Shown here one piece after another: positions 1 to 10,648 of a stretch of DNA of 64,000 nucleotides. A program made the position numbers and the translations under genes. The DNA comes from Lethocerus indicus (taxonomy: Eukaryota; Arthropoda; Insecta; Hemiptera; Belostomatidae). The notes under the pieces are model-generated. The model made no database searches and had not been told where the DNA came from. It saw only the letters and a list, made by a program, of their open reading frames with translations. The stretch spans positions 1,550,001-1,614,000 of the forward strand of contig JACDQD010000103.1 in the NCBI GenBank assembly GCA_019843655.1. The letters are read 5' to 3'. Positions within the stretch are counted from its first letter, which is position 1. Each line of letters begins with the position of its first letter.

Positions 1-63
1 GCGAGAGGAGACAGAAACACAAGAAATCTACGGTATTCCAACCCCTCGCAGACCACAAAACAG
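1..63 (+). other. Candidate 3' end of an exon with consensus splice donor (partial, cut by window edge)
   Basis: Bases 1-63 contain no stop in any of the three forward frames. They end in CAG directly followed by GTATGT (donor at 64), which matches the animal 5' splice consensus. The base composition is richer in GC than the AT-rich sequence that starts right after the donor. The frame beginning at base 2 gives a charged peptide ending EIYGIPTPRRPQNR; it is not recognised. It could be a coding exon of an upstream gene or a non-coding leader exon of the globin gene further right, since both lie on the + strand. The short length makes an open frame by chance likely, so the call rests mainly on the donor and the composition break. 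Confidence 0.3.
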
Positions 64-1190
64 GTATGTTAAACCAAATGAGCAAAAATACACGAACAGC
101 AATTTAAATAACAGTAACTTTTTTCTTTCAAGTTAAAATTACACTGAAATATATTTTGATATTCCTCACATCTGATTAAGAAAATACTATAATGGTTTAT
201 AACTATACCTACAAAATTATTTTTCAACATCAGTTGACAGTCTTAAGTATAAGTACCTTTGTAAAAAAAATACATTTCCCAGCCATAAGAAATAATAAAA
301 TTAGTAACTACAAAATGAAAATTAAAAGGCTTGTGGAATTAATATAAATGAAACATTACAAATATATATACAAATATTTGACATTCTATAAATAATGGAC
401 TAATCCACTGCTTTGATGGAACTTGTATGGAACATGAGTGTGGGGAGATAATGTTTAACTTAATTTACAATAATGTGATTGTCAGTAACCATCTATTGGG
501 TCCTCGTACTAACAGCCAGCACGAGTACAGCAAGTTGTCAAACGTACTAAAATTAAATACCAGAAATGATTGGACCAGCCAATCAGAAACGGGAGCCTTT
601 TTTTCATCGTACTTCTATTAGATCCTCGTAGTGTCTTCATTGATCGCTTCATTTGATCGGATATTATTACTATATATTAGGAAGACCGTTTATTCATGGA
701 CTGTGCACCATTGGTAATATATAACCGAAATCTTGTTTATTTCTTTAACAAAAACGCGCATCTATAAAAACGATATCTGAATACAAACTTGAAGATAATA
801 GACAGAACTAACAAGAATTCTCGCTACCGAGATTTCTTGAATTGTACATAAAAATTATTGTATATAATGTTTAAAATTGTACATATATTTAGTCTATTGT
901 GTATTCGTGCTGGATATACAAAGGAATAATAGCTCCACATAAAATTCAGGTTATTTTGAATTTAGAATAACATCTTGTGGAAATATAATTTCGTTATGTG
1001 ATATAATGCGTGTAATAATTAGGAAATTCCCTGGTTTGAACAGGTATTTTATCTTAACGTAATATGCTATATTATAATAAATTAGCGATTGTAATTTATA
1101 ACTTCTGACCATTCATTTAGATAAATTTAATCATGTAGTACGATCCTATTTAACCTATTGTAGTACCGTGCAGTAATTTCGGGTTCTGTA

Positions 1191-1260
1191 CAGCACGTTC
1201 CCGACCTCTGTTGGGGGAACGCGCAACTTAATTTTCACTTCATACTTCCTGCTTTCAGAT
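1191..1260. repeat. Diverged direct repeat, copy 1
   Basis: Aligns without gaps to the block starting at 1404, an offset of 213 bp. By hand count about 50 of the first 70 positions match. The best-kept parts are the GACCTCTG stretch and the terminal GCTTTCAGAT. It is probably an old local duplication or a relic of a repeat family. Confidence 0.5.
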
Positions 1261-1403
1261 CCCGAATACACTCTTTTTACATAAAATTTACATTCACAAT
1301 TTATGATGTATTTTGTTTTATTTTTACACTGCGAAATATTACCACCCTGCTGCATGTTTTCCGTCTTCTGCAATTCTACCCGATCTGCGCTCCGAGTCCA
1401 ATA

Positions 1404-1473
1404 CAGTACGTTTCTGACCTCTGCTGTGTAAATCTATAACTATGTTCTCACTACAAATTTCCCGCTTTCAGAT
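1404..1473. repeat. Diverged direct repeat, copy 2
   Basis: Partner of the block at 1191-1260, gap-free with a constant 213-bp offset and roughly 70 percent identity by hand count. No coding potential is evident in either copy. Confidence 0.5.
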
Positions 1474-4400
1474 CTCAACATAAAATATTTGTTGCAACAT
1501 TTGGTGTTACTAGTGTTTTAACTTTTAACTACGTTTTACACATTTTATTTAATAATGATTTAGTCGTAATAAAATGTAATTATTTCAATAACAAAGTTGA
1601 AGTAACGTATGAAATATTTTCATAAATGTAAGTTATAATTATTGAGCTAACTAACTAAGAGATGGGAATCCGTTATTCGTCTGCAGCGAATACAAATAGT
1701 GCAAGTGGCAGGTGCACTCGACGCCGAAATGCAATTGCCCAGAGAAGTTAACATCTGTCCAGTATTCGAGGAATCGATCTCGAAAATTTATCAGCATTAC
1801 TTTTTGCCCTGTCTACTTTTACATAAGTTGGGCGTAAACAAGAGACTTCACTTTTTGAAACTGAATCGTGAAAAATTAATTTTAATCATTGCTTCTGCGA
1901 CGAAGCACCGCGTCACTACTGAAAATATTGAGAGGTTTTCGGAGATGGCGGTCTGTCCGAGGCATAAAGAGAATTTGGAAGTAAACAACGGAAAAATGAT
2001 GGGGCATAGAGGGGAAACTCTAGTTAGTGCTTTCAAAATGCTTTTACGGGGTTACCTACAAAGGGGCTGTAATCCTCCTTTTTTGTTATCCATATTGAGT
2101 AGCAGTTGACTTCCTGACTTATTTTTTGCCAAAAAGGGTCCAATTTTGCAGGATTAGCCCAATTATGTTTGGGTCCTTTTTTTATTCATGACTTTATTTC
2201 TCCTTTTCCAATCTTGTTTTGATCTTATAGCTTCATTTAATGACTTGTTATATTTATTTTTCTTAAATGCGAATTGTTTAACGTTCTATTCTATGCTGAG
2301 ATGTTTGGTATTGACAGCGCGACTCCTTCAATTATACTGAAGATTAAATTAGTAAGGTCGTGTACCGTGTGATGGGTGGTAATATCCTTTTTCGTACACA
2401 TGCCGTGCGTAATTTGAATCGGTCTTATGGAAGAAATATTTTTCTTTTCTGTAAGTTTTCATGGGGTTTTATCCGTTCGTGGACCCCCATAGCTCAATTC
2501 CTCACTCCCGGATAGGTTTTAAAATACAATTGTAAATTAATAATTTGTTCGTTAATTCATAATAAAACGAAGCATGTAGAAAAATTATGTACAGTTTAAT
2601 GAATAAACTATTTTTTTTTGTCCCTGTATATTGTTAATCAATAGCCCGGTAGTCGGCACGCAATTTTCCCATTCGTTCCACACGCCATTTTAAAACGTAC
2701 TTTTACAACTGTAGTAACGGATCCAGAGCCAGGTTATAAATTTTGTTTATACCACTGATAAGTGATTATTTGAATCCTGAGTTTTGAATGAGGCGCGTTG
2801 TTTTTTTCATTCTATTAAAATCACTTATTAAAAAAAATAACGATAAGAATAGGGAAATAAATATCTGATTTTATATTAATATTATTAATTAGATTTTAAA
2901 TAACGTTCTCAGCACCCAGCAATTTATACTTCGAATTCGAATTAAACGTTAGTTTAATGAACACACGACAGTATAACGAGCTTAAAAAACGTGAAGCCAA
3001 AGTCGGAGGGGTAAACTACTACCCCGAGTTTTATTTTTTAAATGTACGCCCAAATCTTTCTTACGGCCGTTCAACCTGGCATCGCTTTAAGTGTCGAAAA
3101 TTATAAATACAGAGCGCCCGAGTGCTTTTTAAGGAGACGCGTTATTTCTTTGGACAGGGAACTCCCGGGAAATATGAAATGTCGTTTTCCCTGAATGGAA
3201 GAACTCGAGTGCGAAGGGACGGCACTCGAGAGCGTTTTTCCGCCCCCAGCGACGGGCACAAAATGTCCCAACAATAATGCTGGGCTGTGGGGAATTTTAC
3301 CAATAATTTATTTTCAATTTACGCCTTTACGCCGTAAATATATATGTTCGTATATCTCCGCCCGAACGGTGGAGATACCCCGAATAATAATCTGGGAACG
3401 ATTTCGTGGCGGACCGATATTTCTAGACTCACTTTTCTTCCACTAATCTCCACTAATCCGTGTTATAATGCTATGGGTTTTACGTAATTGAAATTCGGCA
3501 GCATTCGGTAATTACAATAGTTAAAATTAAGTTTTTTACCTCGTGTTTTGAGCCACGTCCGGGTACCAAACCTGACCACTACGACTACTATGACCATTTC
3601 TCTTTGATTTTTCTCGTTCTAGGCATCTGAAAGATTTGCTTTGAAAGAATGTTAGAGGAGTGTTGCCTAGCGATGGACATGTGGCAGGTATCTATTGATT
3701 GCAGGATTTCTATTGAAGTATTCGCAGTCCGACTGACGATCTGTTCATATCGCATTACGTCAATGGGAAGTATTCCGAATATTTTTTGTTCGAGTCTCAG
3801 AAGCGCAGACATAGAAAGATTAAAACTTTTAATACTTCATACTATTTACTGTGGGATGGCCTTTTACATTTGAATTGGTCCGAAATGAGTTAAATATTTA
3901 TATAAAGTGGATGTTTATTCTAAATACTGGGAGTAAATAATTATAAAAATGCTATAAACTTAGCCTGACAATATTTAGAACATTTCAGACCTATTTCCCA
4001 AATTGCTGTAGGTTTTACACTGCAAATTCGTATTAATTGAATTTCGATAGATGAATGACATACTGTAACACCTGTGATATTTCAATTCATAACACAAAAC
4101 CATAATTCAAAACTCTGTAGCTAATAAAACATTGTTCTAATTAATTATTTGTCAACTAAAACTGTGTACACTGCTTCGTATGTTTTACACACCGGCTCGT
4201 AACGATTATCTTAAACAACTAATGCGCTTAAGAGTACATTCATTACGATGATACTTCTATTAATGTTCATTCTCGGCACGAATAATGAACACTGCCACGG
4301 CCCATTTCCTGACTGAATCATTTTCCAGCGGCTGAAAAGACGAGACGTGCTTAGCGGATGTGGAGTGAGTGGAGTAGTTTTCATTTTGCAAACAATGGTA

Positions 4401-5076
4401 CATTAAATATGTATTTCTATTAAATTCTAGCGGCGTAATTAAAGAAGTAATTATTTTTCACTTCATTTCACTTTTTATGGTAAGTAACTGAATAACTTTA
4501 ATGGTAAAACAAGAAGAAAATGTTTGTACAACTTTTATACTTTTAAACATGAATTTCCATTCTAATCATGTTTAACAGCTGACAATGTTTCCGCTCAACG
4601 AACCGGTGTGCTGTACGGAGTACATGTGTTGTGTGAAAGGCCCCGTGATAAGATATTTGCTAATCCTCCGCTAATGAAAGTTTAATACAATTTTCTAGAT
4701 AATAGGCGGCAAGGGATCCTTATAATACATCCTGCACTTAGCTTCACATTACCCCGAAGAACAATAGGGAAAGCATTACAGAGGAAAAGTGAAGGCGTTG
4801 ATCCGTAACAACTTTGGAAGTTTAGGCTTGATTAATTATTACAGAAGCTTCCTTTTACTACGTGCAAGTAGTAACTGTGCAGCGAAGTATAATTACAACC
4901 AAAAGTGTACTTAGTTGTGCCTCACAAAGAGAAAATGTACCGCAATATTGTAAATATTGCTCAACTATGTGTTATATATCAACTACATATATTTATCTTC
5001 TAAGAATCGTAAATTAATATTAATGAATGCTTTAAGGTTAATATAAAAACATTCTCTGCATGTATGTGGTATGTCT

Positions 5077-5098
5077 GATCAAATATTAATATTTGATC
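5077..5098. repeat. Perfect 22-bp palindrome
   Basis: Half-site GATCAAATATT is followed immediately by its exact reverse complement with no spacer. It is AT-rich and could bind a dimeric regulator or be chance in AT-rich DNA. Confidence 0.6.
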
Positions 5099-6164
5099 CA
5101 TCAATTCGATATAAAACAAAGACCCGACAAGGCCTATCCTATACACCTGGCCTGTGGTAGATTCGTTACCGCGATTATAACGTTACCGATTTATTGTGAC
5201 GAAAGAACTATTATGGGTTTATCGAATCCAATATTAATAAACCCGAGCCCCTCTTAAATCTTCAAAATGGACAAAAATACATAGTTGTGCAACGTGTAAC
5301 GTTTCATTGATTGCAAATAAGCCTTATTATCCACCAATATTTCGATCCCAAATGGAAAAATTCCACCGAAGTTAATTAAAGGATATTTCTCGGCAAGTAT
5401 AGAGGTGGCCTCGATTTTATTTAAATTTACCCCTTTGAGGCATAAAATGCTTTGAGGATTCAGCGCCCGATTGAAAAGAGACAGTGGAAACGCGATTTCG
5501 TACCCCTCGAAGCGAGTAATAGGGTCCAGTCCAACCGCGGGGTCGTGAGTTGAGAGTTTTCATGACCGCCAACGTTCAATGATTCGTGTGACCGGCTCGA
5601 CTTTGCAAACTCCGCAATTATTATTCGTATGAAATCGTGTTTTTTGACCCGAATATTTAATTCAGAAACGGAATTTGGGCCTTATTGCGCAATTTCGACA
5701 TAGTGATCCAAACAACTTTAAATTAAAAGAGTACGAATCGAAAACTAAGGATTTCAAAATATTCTGTCGAATATAGTTCATGTAGTGTTCCAGTACACGG
5801 TAGTATTTCTAGTGAAATTCAATAGAGGAGTTTCTGAAAGGAGCAATTCTTGATGTTGCGTGTGCAGATGTTCTCCGACAACAATTATTGGCCGAAAGAA
5901 CACCACACCAATCCGACGCCCACTAGACACCTTTTCTGTTTAATGATTAATTCAGAAGTCTGATTAATTCAGAATCTGAAAGGGGTTTTATCCTTCTTGG
6001 CGAGCAATAAAAATACAATTTCACTCCAGAAGCCTCAAACTTCTTCGGCTTTTCTCCCAAAACCATTATTGTACGACCGAACGCCGAAACCAATCCGGAC
6101 GGAATTGCGACGGCCCATCGGTTCTTTTAAAAAAATGAATGAATTTTCGCCCTCTTTGGTAAGG

Positions 6165-6640
6165 TGCAGCTGGCCTCGGACTATCACCTGTTAGGAAGTG
6201 CCAGGTGGTGACCGGGGGCTCCTCCCCGCCCCCTCGCCGCCTCACCATTATGTCTGAGGCATTAGCGCGATGAGTGGAGAGCGGAGGAGACAGCCCGCGC
6301 TGGAAGGAAGGGAGCCAGGCGGCCGGCGCCTGCGCCCAACCGACTGTACGGCCCGACCGCCAGAACCGTCCCGGACCCCCAGTCGATATGTAAAACTCCC
6401 GCGACGACAGTCCTCCTTCAGACTCGACCGCCGTTTATATTTCTCTCAACCGACACTCGAAACGGTCGAACCCATTCACATGACAACCGCCCAATTGTAC
6501 AGAGAGAGCCCCCCCAGTACCGCTACTGCGATGTCCGCGAGTGTCACCTTCATCTAGTGGTTTGTGAACACTCCCCCGGAATAGACCATTCTGTGCTCCC
6601 GAGTGTGGTAAGAGAGTGTAGTAAAAAATAAATAGATATT
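6165..6640 (+). promoter_or_regulatory. CpG-rich promoter / 5' leader of the globin gene
   Basis: A sharp GC- and CpG-rich island begins near 6165 and runs into the globin exon, unlike the AT-rich flanks. A TTTATATTT motif lies near 6433-6441 as a possible weak TATA element; the transcription start cannot be fixed. The leader contains upstream ATGs. A 7-codon frame at 6250-6273 overlaps, through ATGA, an ATG-started 95-codon frame at 6270-6557 that ends 83 bases before the globin start. The last bases before the main ATG are AT-rich and place A at -3, with G at +4, a good initiation context. Confidence 0.5.
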
Positions 6641-6834
6641 ATGGGCTGCGAATTGGGAAAACTGGCCCTGGTACAGAAGGGGGACTCGGAGGCGGCGAGG
6701 GACGACGGGCCGCCCCCTCCCGCCCCCACCGACCCCCGGCTACCGCTCACCGCCAAACAGAAGTACAGCATGCTCGCCTCCTGGAAGGGCATCTCCAGGG
6801 CCATGGAACAGACCGGAGTCTACATGTTTATCAA
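6641..6834 (+). CDS. Globin X / neuroglobin-like globin, first coding exon (partial gene)
   Basis: This exon encodes the N-terminus of a heme globin. The peptide starts MGCELGK, with Gly2 and Cys3 placed as for N-myristoylation and palmitoylation, as known for globin X proteins, so membrane attachment is likely. Residues about 8-35 form a charged and then Pro/Ala-rich linker. Helix A follows (LTAKQKYSMLASWKGISRA, about residues 36-54) with the conserved Trp48 at A12. Helix B (QTGVYMFIK) has Phe63 at the distal B10 position. After residue 64 the coding sequence reaches AA|GTGAGA, so the Lys65 codon is split after its second base. That is the ancient B12.2 globin intron position. Reading through the donor would give a stop at once, supporting splicing. 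The start is the ATG with A at -3 and the MGC motif. Heme-binding histidines at E7 and F8 would be on later exons, which I could not find in the window. The role of insect globin X is not settled; redox or signalling work at membranes is the usual proposal. Family call is confident; exact orthology is less so. Confidence 0.88.
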
Positions 6835-9800
6835 GTGAGACATAACGCACTCCTCTAATCGCAATACGATTATCTTGTTTCTGGCATGCATACTGACAGC
6901 AGTCCTGAAATTGATCCTGCTGAATTACCGAAATAGTTGTCCTCTTGCCGATCAGACATTAGACATTGCTGTCCATTATAATTTGAACCCTAGATTTAAT
7001 CTCAATGTTGCGTTATGACGTGACCGCAAATTACATCCGTTCGTGTAATTTTTTATGAGAGTAAGAAATAATTTAATTTACGGATTACAAAATAACCCTT
7101 TTGAACGTGTATTTGTCCTGCAAAGAGTAATATTTTTCGATTAAATCCCATCCTATGTAAATAAGTATAAATAAAAATGTGATTGGAGTATTAAATTTAA
7201 AATTTTGTGACAGGACTTAGAGTACACGTATACCTTAGCTAGTAAATTCATAATTTATGGCAATAATATAACTGACCATTTTATTAAACACCTTTGGGCT
7301 CAGTTATTTCGTTTCTGTGTCAAAAAAATCCCCACAGTAATGGTTTTAATTTATACTAATCATTTTCTCTAACCTTTAAGTTCAGTTGTAAGCCAGGTAA
7401 ATGAATAGTATAGTAGATGTTTTCCAACAGAAAAATAGTTATATTAATATTTCGTTTTCGTAAGTAAAATATATATTCTTGGGCAACATTTCGGTTGACA
7501 TTCCATCCAGAAATATAATATAACCCTTTAATAACATTTCTTTTGCAAGGAAACCCCTCCACCTCAGGATCAACGAAGGTTCCACACCCCCTGGTGGGAT
7601 CGTCCTTATCTTGGACTGCACCCCTCTCACCCGTATATCCAATATTGTACCAGGTTGATATTGAAGTATTAGGCAAAAGCGTGAATTCACCTGTAATCAC
7701 CTCAATAACTAGGATTATAGTTACTACAACTAACTATAGTTTTATAAAATTAGACTGATAAATATTCCATTATGTTCGTGTAATTTTAATATAAAAACTT
7801 CTTTTTGAACCTTACGAACTAGCCACAAAAATATATAGGTTACACCCTTTTGCGGGTTTATTGTTTTTCGAATTGTCGTACTGCCTGTGAAAGGAATAAT
7901 TTAAAAAAACTACATGCCAAGAAATGTGAAATTGAAATATCCGTCGCGATTCATTCGGTTGGCCGGTTTTAAAGTTACAAATGTTAATGGTTAACCTTCG
8001 AAATGGGCTCGAAAACCTGCCTTTTATTCTGTGTAAACCCGGGGTTTATGGCCGGGGACGAAGTGGTTTGCAGTGGCCCTCCCCGAGGGGTGGCCACACC
8101 AGCGGCCGTATTGACACAAGCGGACCCTCCCGCAATTCCATTAATTTACATGTAAACCGACATTCAAAACGCTACCGGTCGTCGCGGAAATGGCACAAAA
8201 CATCCATTACTTGTCGATTTTGTCCCGTCGGGGAACGATCGGTCGCTGGTTCGAACCTGCCAGTGTGGCGACAATCGGAATACTTCCGCGAAAGTTGTAT
8301 TACATTGTCAATTCCAAGACACAATAAGCATATGCGAGAATTTAAATAATGCTTACGTATATACTGTTATATTTATATTTCTTCCCGACAAATGATTGCC
8401 ACTAATTGAATTATATCACGTTAACCATTGGTTTATACTGCACTGGAAAATACAGAATAAAAGTGTGTGATTCAGGAATTTCACCAGTCGTAATTAATTT
8501 AAATTTGAAATTCGAAGAAAAATACAGCCTTCTTCGATAGCGGACTATGGAAGAGCGCAGTCTTTACAGACCGCTTTAAAGCTGCTAAGACGCTCTGAAT
8601 ATAGCTGTCCTCATTCTGTTAGTGAGACACTGAAATGTCGAGTGTCGGTGTTTTTGACGTTGACGCTCGCCAGTTTCCATTGTATCTCCGTATCCCAGTT
8701 TCTCGTTCCACGCAATATTCCCGTCCATATTTAAATTGAATTTATATCTTTCTTCTTATTCTATACGAATATTGGAATATTTTACAGATGAAACCTCACG
8801 CGTTAGAGAACAATTGCGGGAATAGCATGAGTTGATTTGCAAGGGCATTAGCGCCGCTCGTAAATTCCAGTTTTCGAGTATTAAGGCACGCGGCTTTTCC
8901 AGGTTTTCAGCGAAATATTGAACACATACCTTATATTTGCAATATAAGAATATAGTTTAATGTTGTAGCATGCTTTGTGATAAATGTATGCAAATATCAT
9001 ATTCCACGGATTCATTAACGCTAAAACGCCAATTACGCCATCCGCAGTCGAGGTGCAAAAATAGTTATTGCACAGTTTATTCTCTAAACCGTGAAAGTTT
9101 AGTTCACGGCTTAATCCATCAATGGCAAATGCTTTCATGCATTATGATTTCTACTGTACGACAGTGTTCACGAGTTCCTTCCTTTTAATAACTGACAGGA
9201 AAACTTCAAGAGCTGAGAATGTCATCTCTCGGTCTATCCCCTTCCCTAAGTCCCACTCTTTCACCCCTGAAGCGAATTTTGAATTAAAAATTTTACAACG
9301 TTTAATTCTATAATGAATATACACAAATGTATCTCTAAATAAACAGTTTATTTGCATATATTTGAAGAAGTATACCTTGAGAATACAACTCTAGGTAACA
9401 TCAATTTTTAAAGTAAGAATTCTTTGTTTTTTCTTCGGTGCAACGTGAATTATGTGCGTTCCTCAGCGTCTTTGTTTTTAATTTTTCGTTTAATTATCAT
9501 TTCATATTAAAAATCTTCCCTAACAATTTTGGAGTTAAACTGGGGGAAACGCATTACCGTACAGTATATACGATTAATATAATTGTTGCGAAATATGAGT
9601 ATAACAATCGTCTCGTATTTAGTGAACCGATCCCCAATATTCAGTGGAACTAGGAAATGTTCTCGGTCCGGTGAAAAGTTAGGACAGATAAGTGTAATTA
9701 GGCCTTGTATTGAGTCGGATAGAAGATGTTTAGATTCCTAACCACATGATTACAATTGAGGGTGTAAACCTTCAGGGTATTTGCACAATTCGCCGCCAGT

Positions 9801-10630
9801 CCCAGCGGTTTCAGGCAATTCTGTCCTACCCATGTAATTAGAATTCCCACCTGTAATTCCAAATGGAAGACACAATCAATATTCATGTCTCAATTTCTTA
9901 ACACTTAAGATTTCACAAATAAATATTGTATTTTATATTATGCTGATCGGAAGTAAATAAGAGTACATCAATTGAGAGGTGGAGGCTCCGTATTTCAGAT
10001 ATATCGCACGTCACAAGGCGATTTCAAACTCCCTCCACAATTTCATTGAAACTCAAAATTTCATAAAAATTGAACGTTTAGAAAGTAGTACTGGAATCAG
10101 AAGTAGAGATTACTACTATCTCTGGCTATCCCGTGCTTATGTAATTAACTTCACTTATTTTTTCTTTGTGCAAATTTCGTTTCATTAGCTTCAGTAGTTC
10201 CTCAACGAGAAAATTACTCTGAACTATTTAATTATTCTTCGTTGTTTTCTCATCCTTATTCGAACAGTCGCCGCTCCCACCTAATGGCCGAAACTTACCA
10301 ACTGGCAGTAAAAGTTCTGCGATAGTCTCTCTCCAATGTTCGCACAACAATCCTGGCTTTCATTTGCCCACCCGAGTAGCCACTGTAGTTGTATTTTAAT
10401 TTGTTATTACCACAAACGATATTTGCTCTAATTTTTAAGGCAGAACCCGTTATGAAAATCATAAACATTGAAACATTTGCTAACAATCAATTAACGACAT
10501 TTAATGAAATAGAGTCTTATTATGACGTCAATTTATAGTAAACAGAGATAACGTATAACGAATGAAACCCTCCGATCACAACCTTATTTTAAACTCAAAT
10601 TAATTATCAAATCTGATAATTAATCACTTA

Positions 10631-10648
10631 AACGCACTTAAGTGCGTT
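10631..10648. repeat. Perfect 18-bp palindrome
   Basis: AACGCACTT followed directly by its reverse complement AAGTGCGTT, with no spacer. Function is unknown; it could be a dimeric factor site. Confidence 0.6.

Larger units (their letters stand above)
64..6164. other. Non-coding stretch, no supported gene
   Basis: AT-rich sequence with many stops on both strands. It holds a diverged tandem duplication (1191/1404) and a 22-bp perfect palindrome at 5077-5098, listed separately. An open frame at 1699-2109 starts at GTG and is not recognised. If the edge exon is real, this is its intron and/or the upstream flank of the globin gene. Confidence 0.5.

Noticed and set aside
1699..2109. 136-codon + strand frame
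   Set aside because: It starts at GTG, overlaps an open minus-strand frame and is unrecognised; no splice context was found.
7356..7700. Two overlapping minus-strand frames considered as a transposon relic
   Set aside because: No transposase, integrase or reverse-transcriptase motif could be identified in either frame.
8221..8275. GGTTCGAACC, a tRNA B-box match
   Set aside because: The T-stem does not pair and no A box or cloverleaf could be drawn upstream; a motif match by chance.
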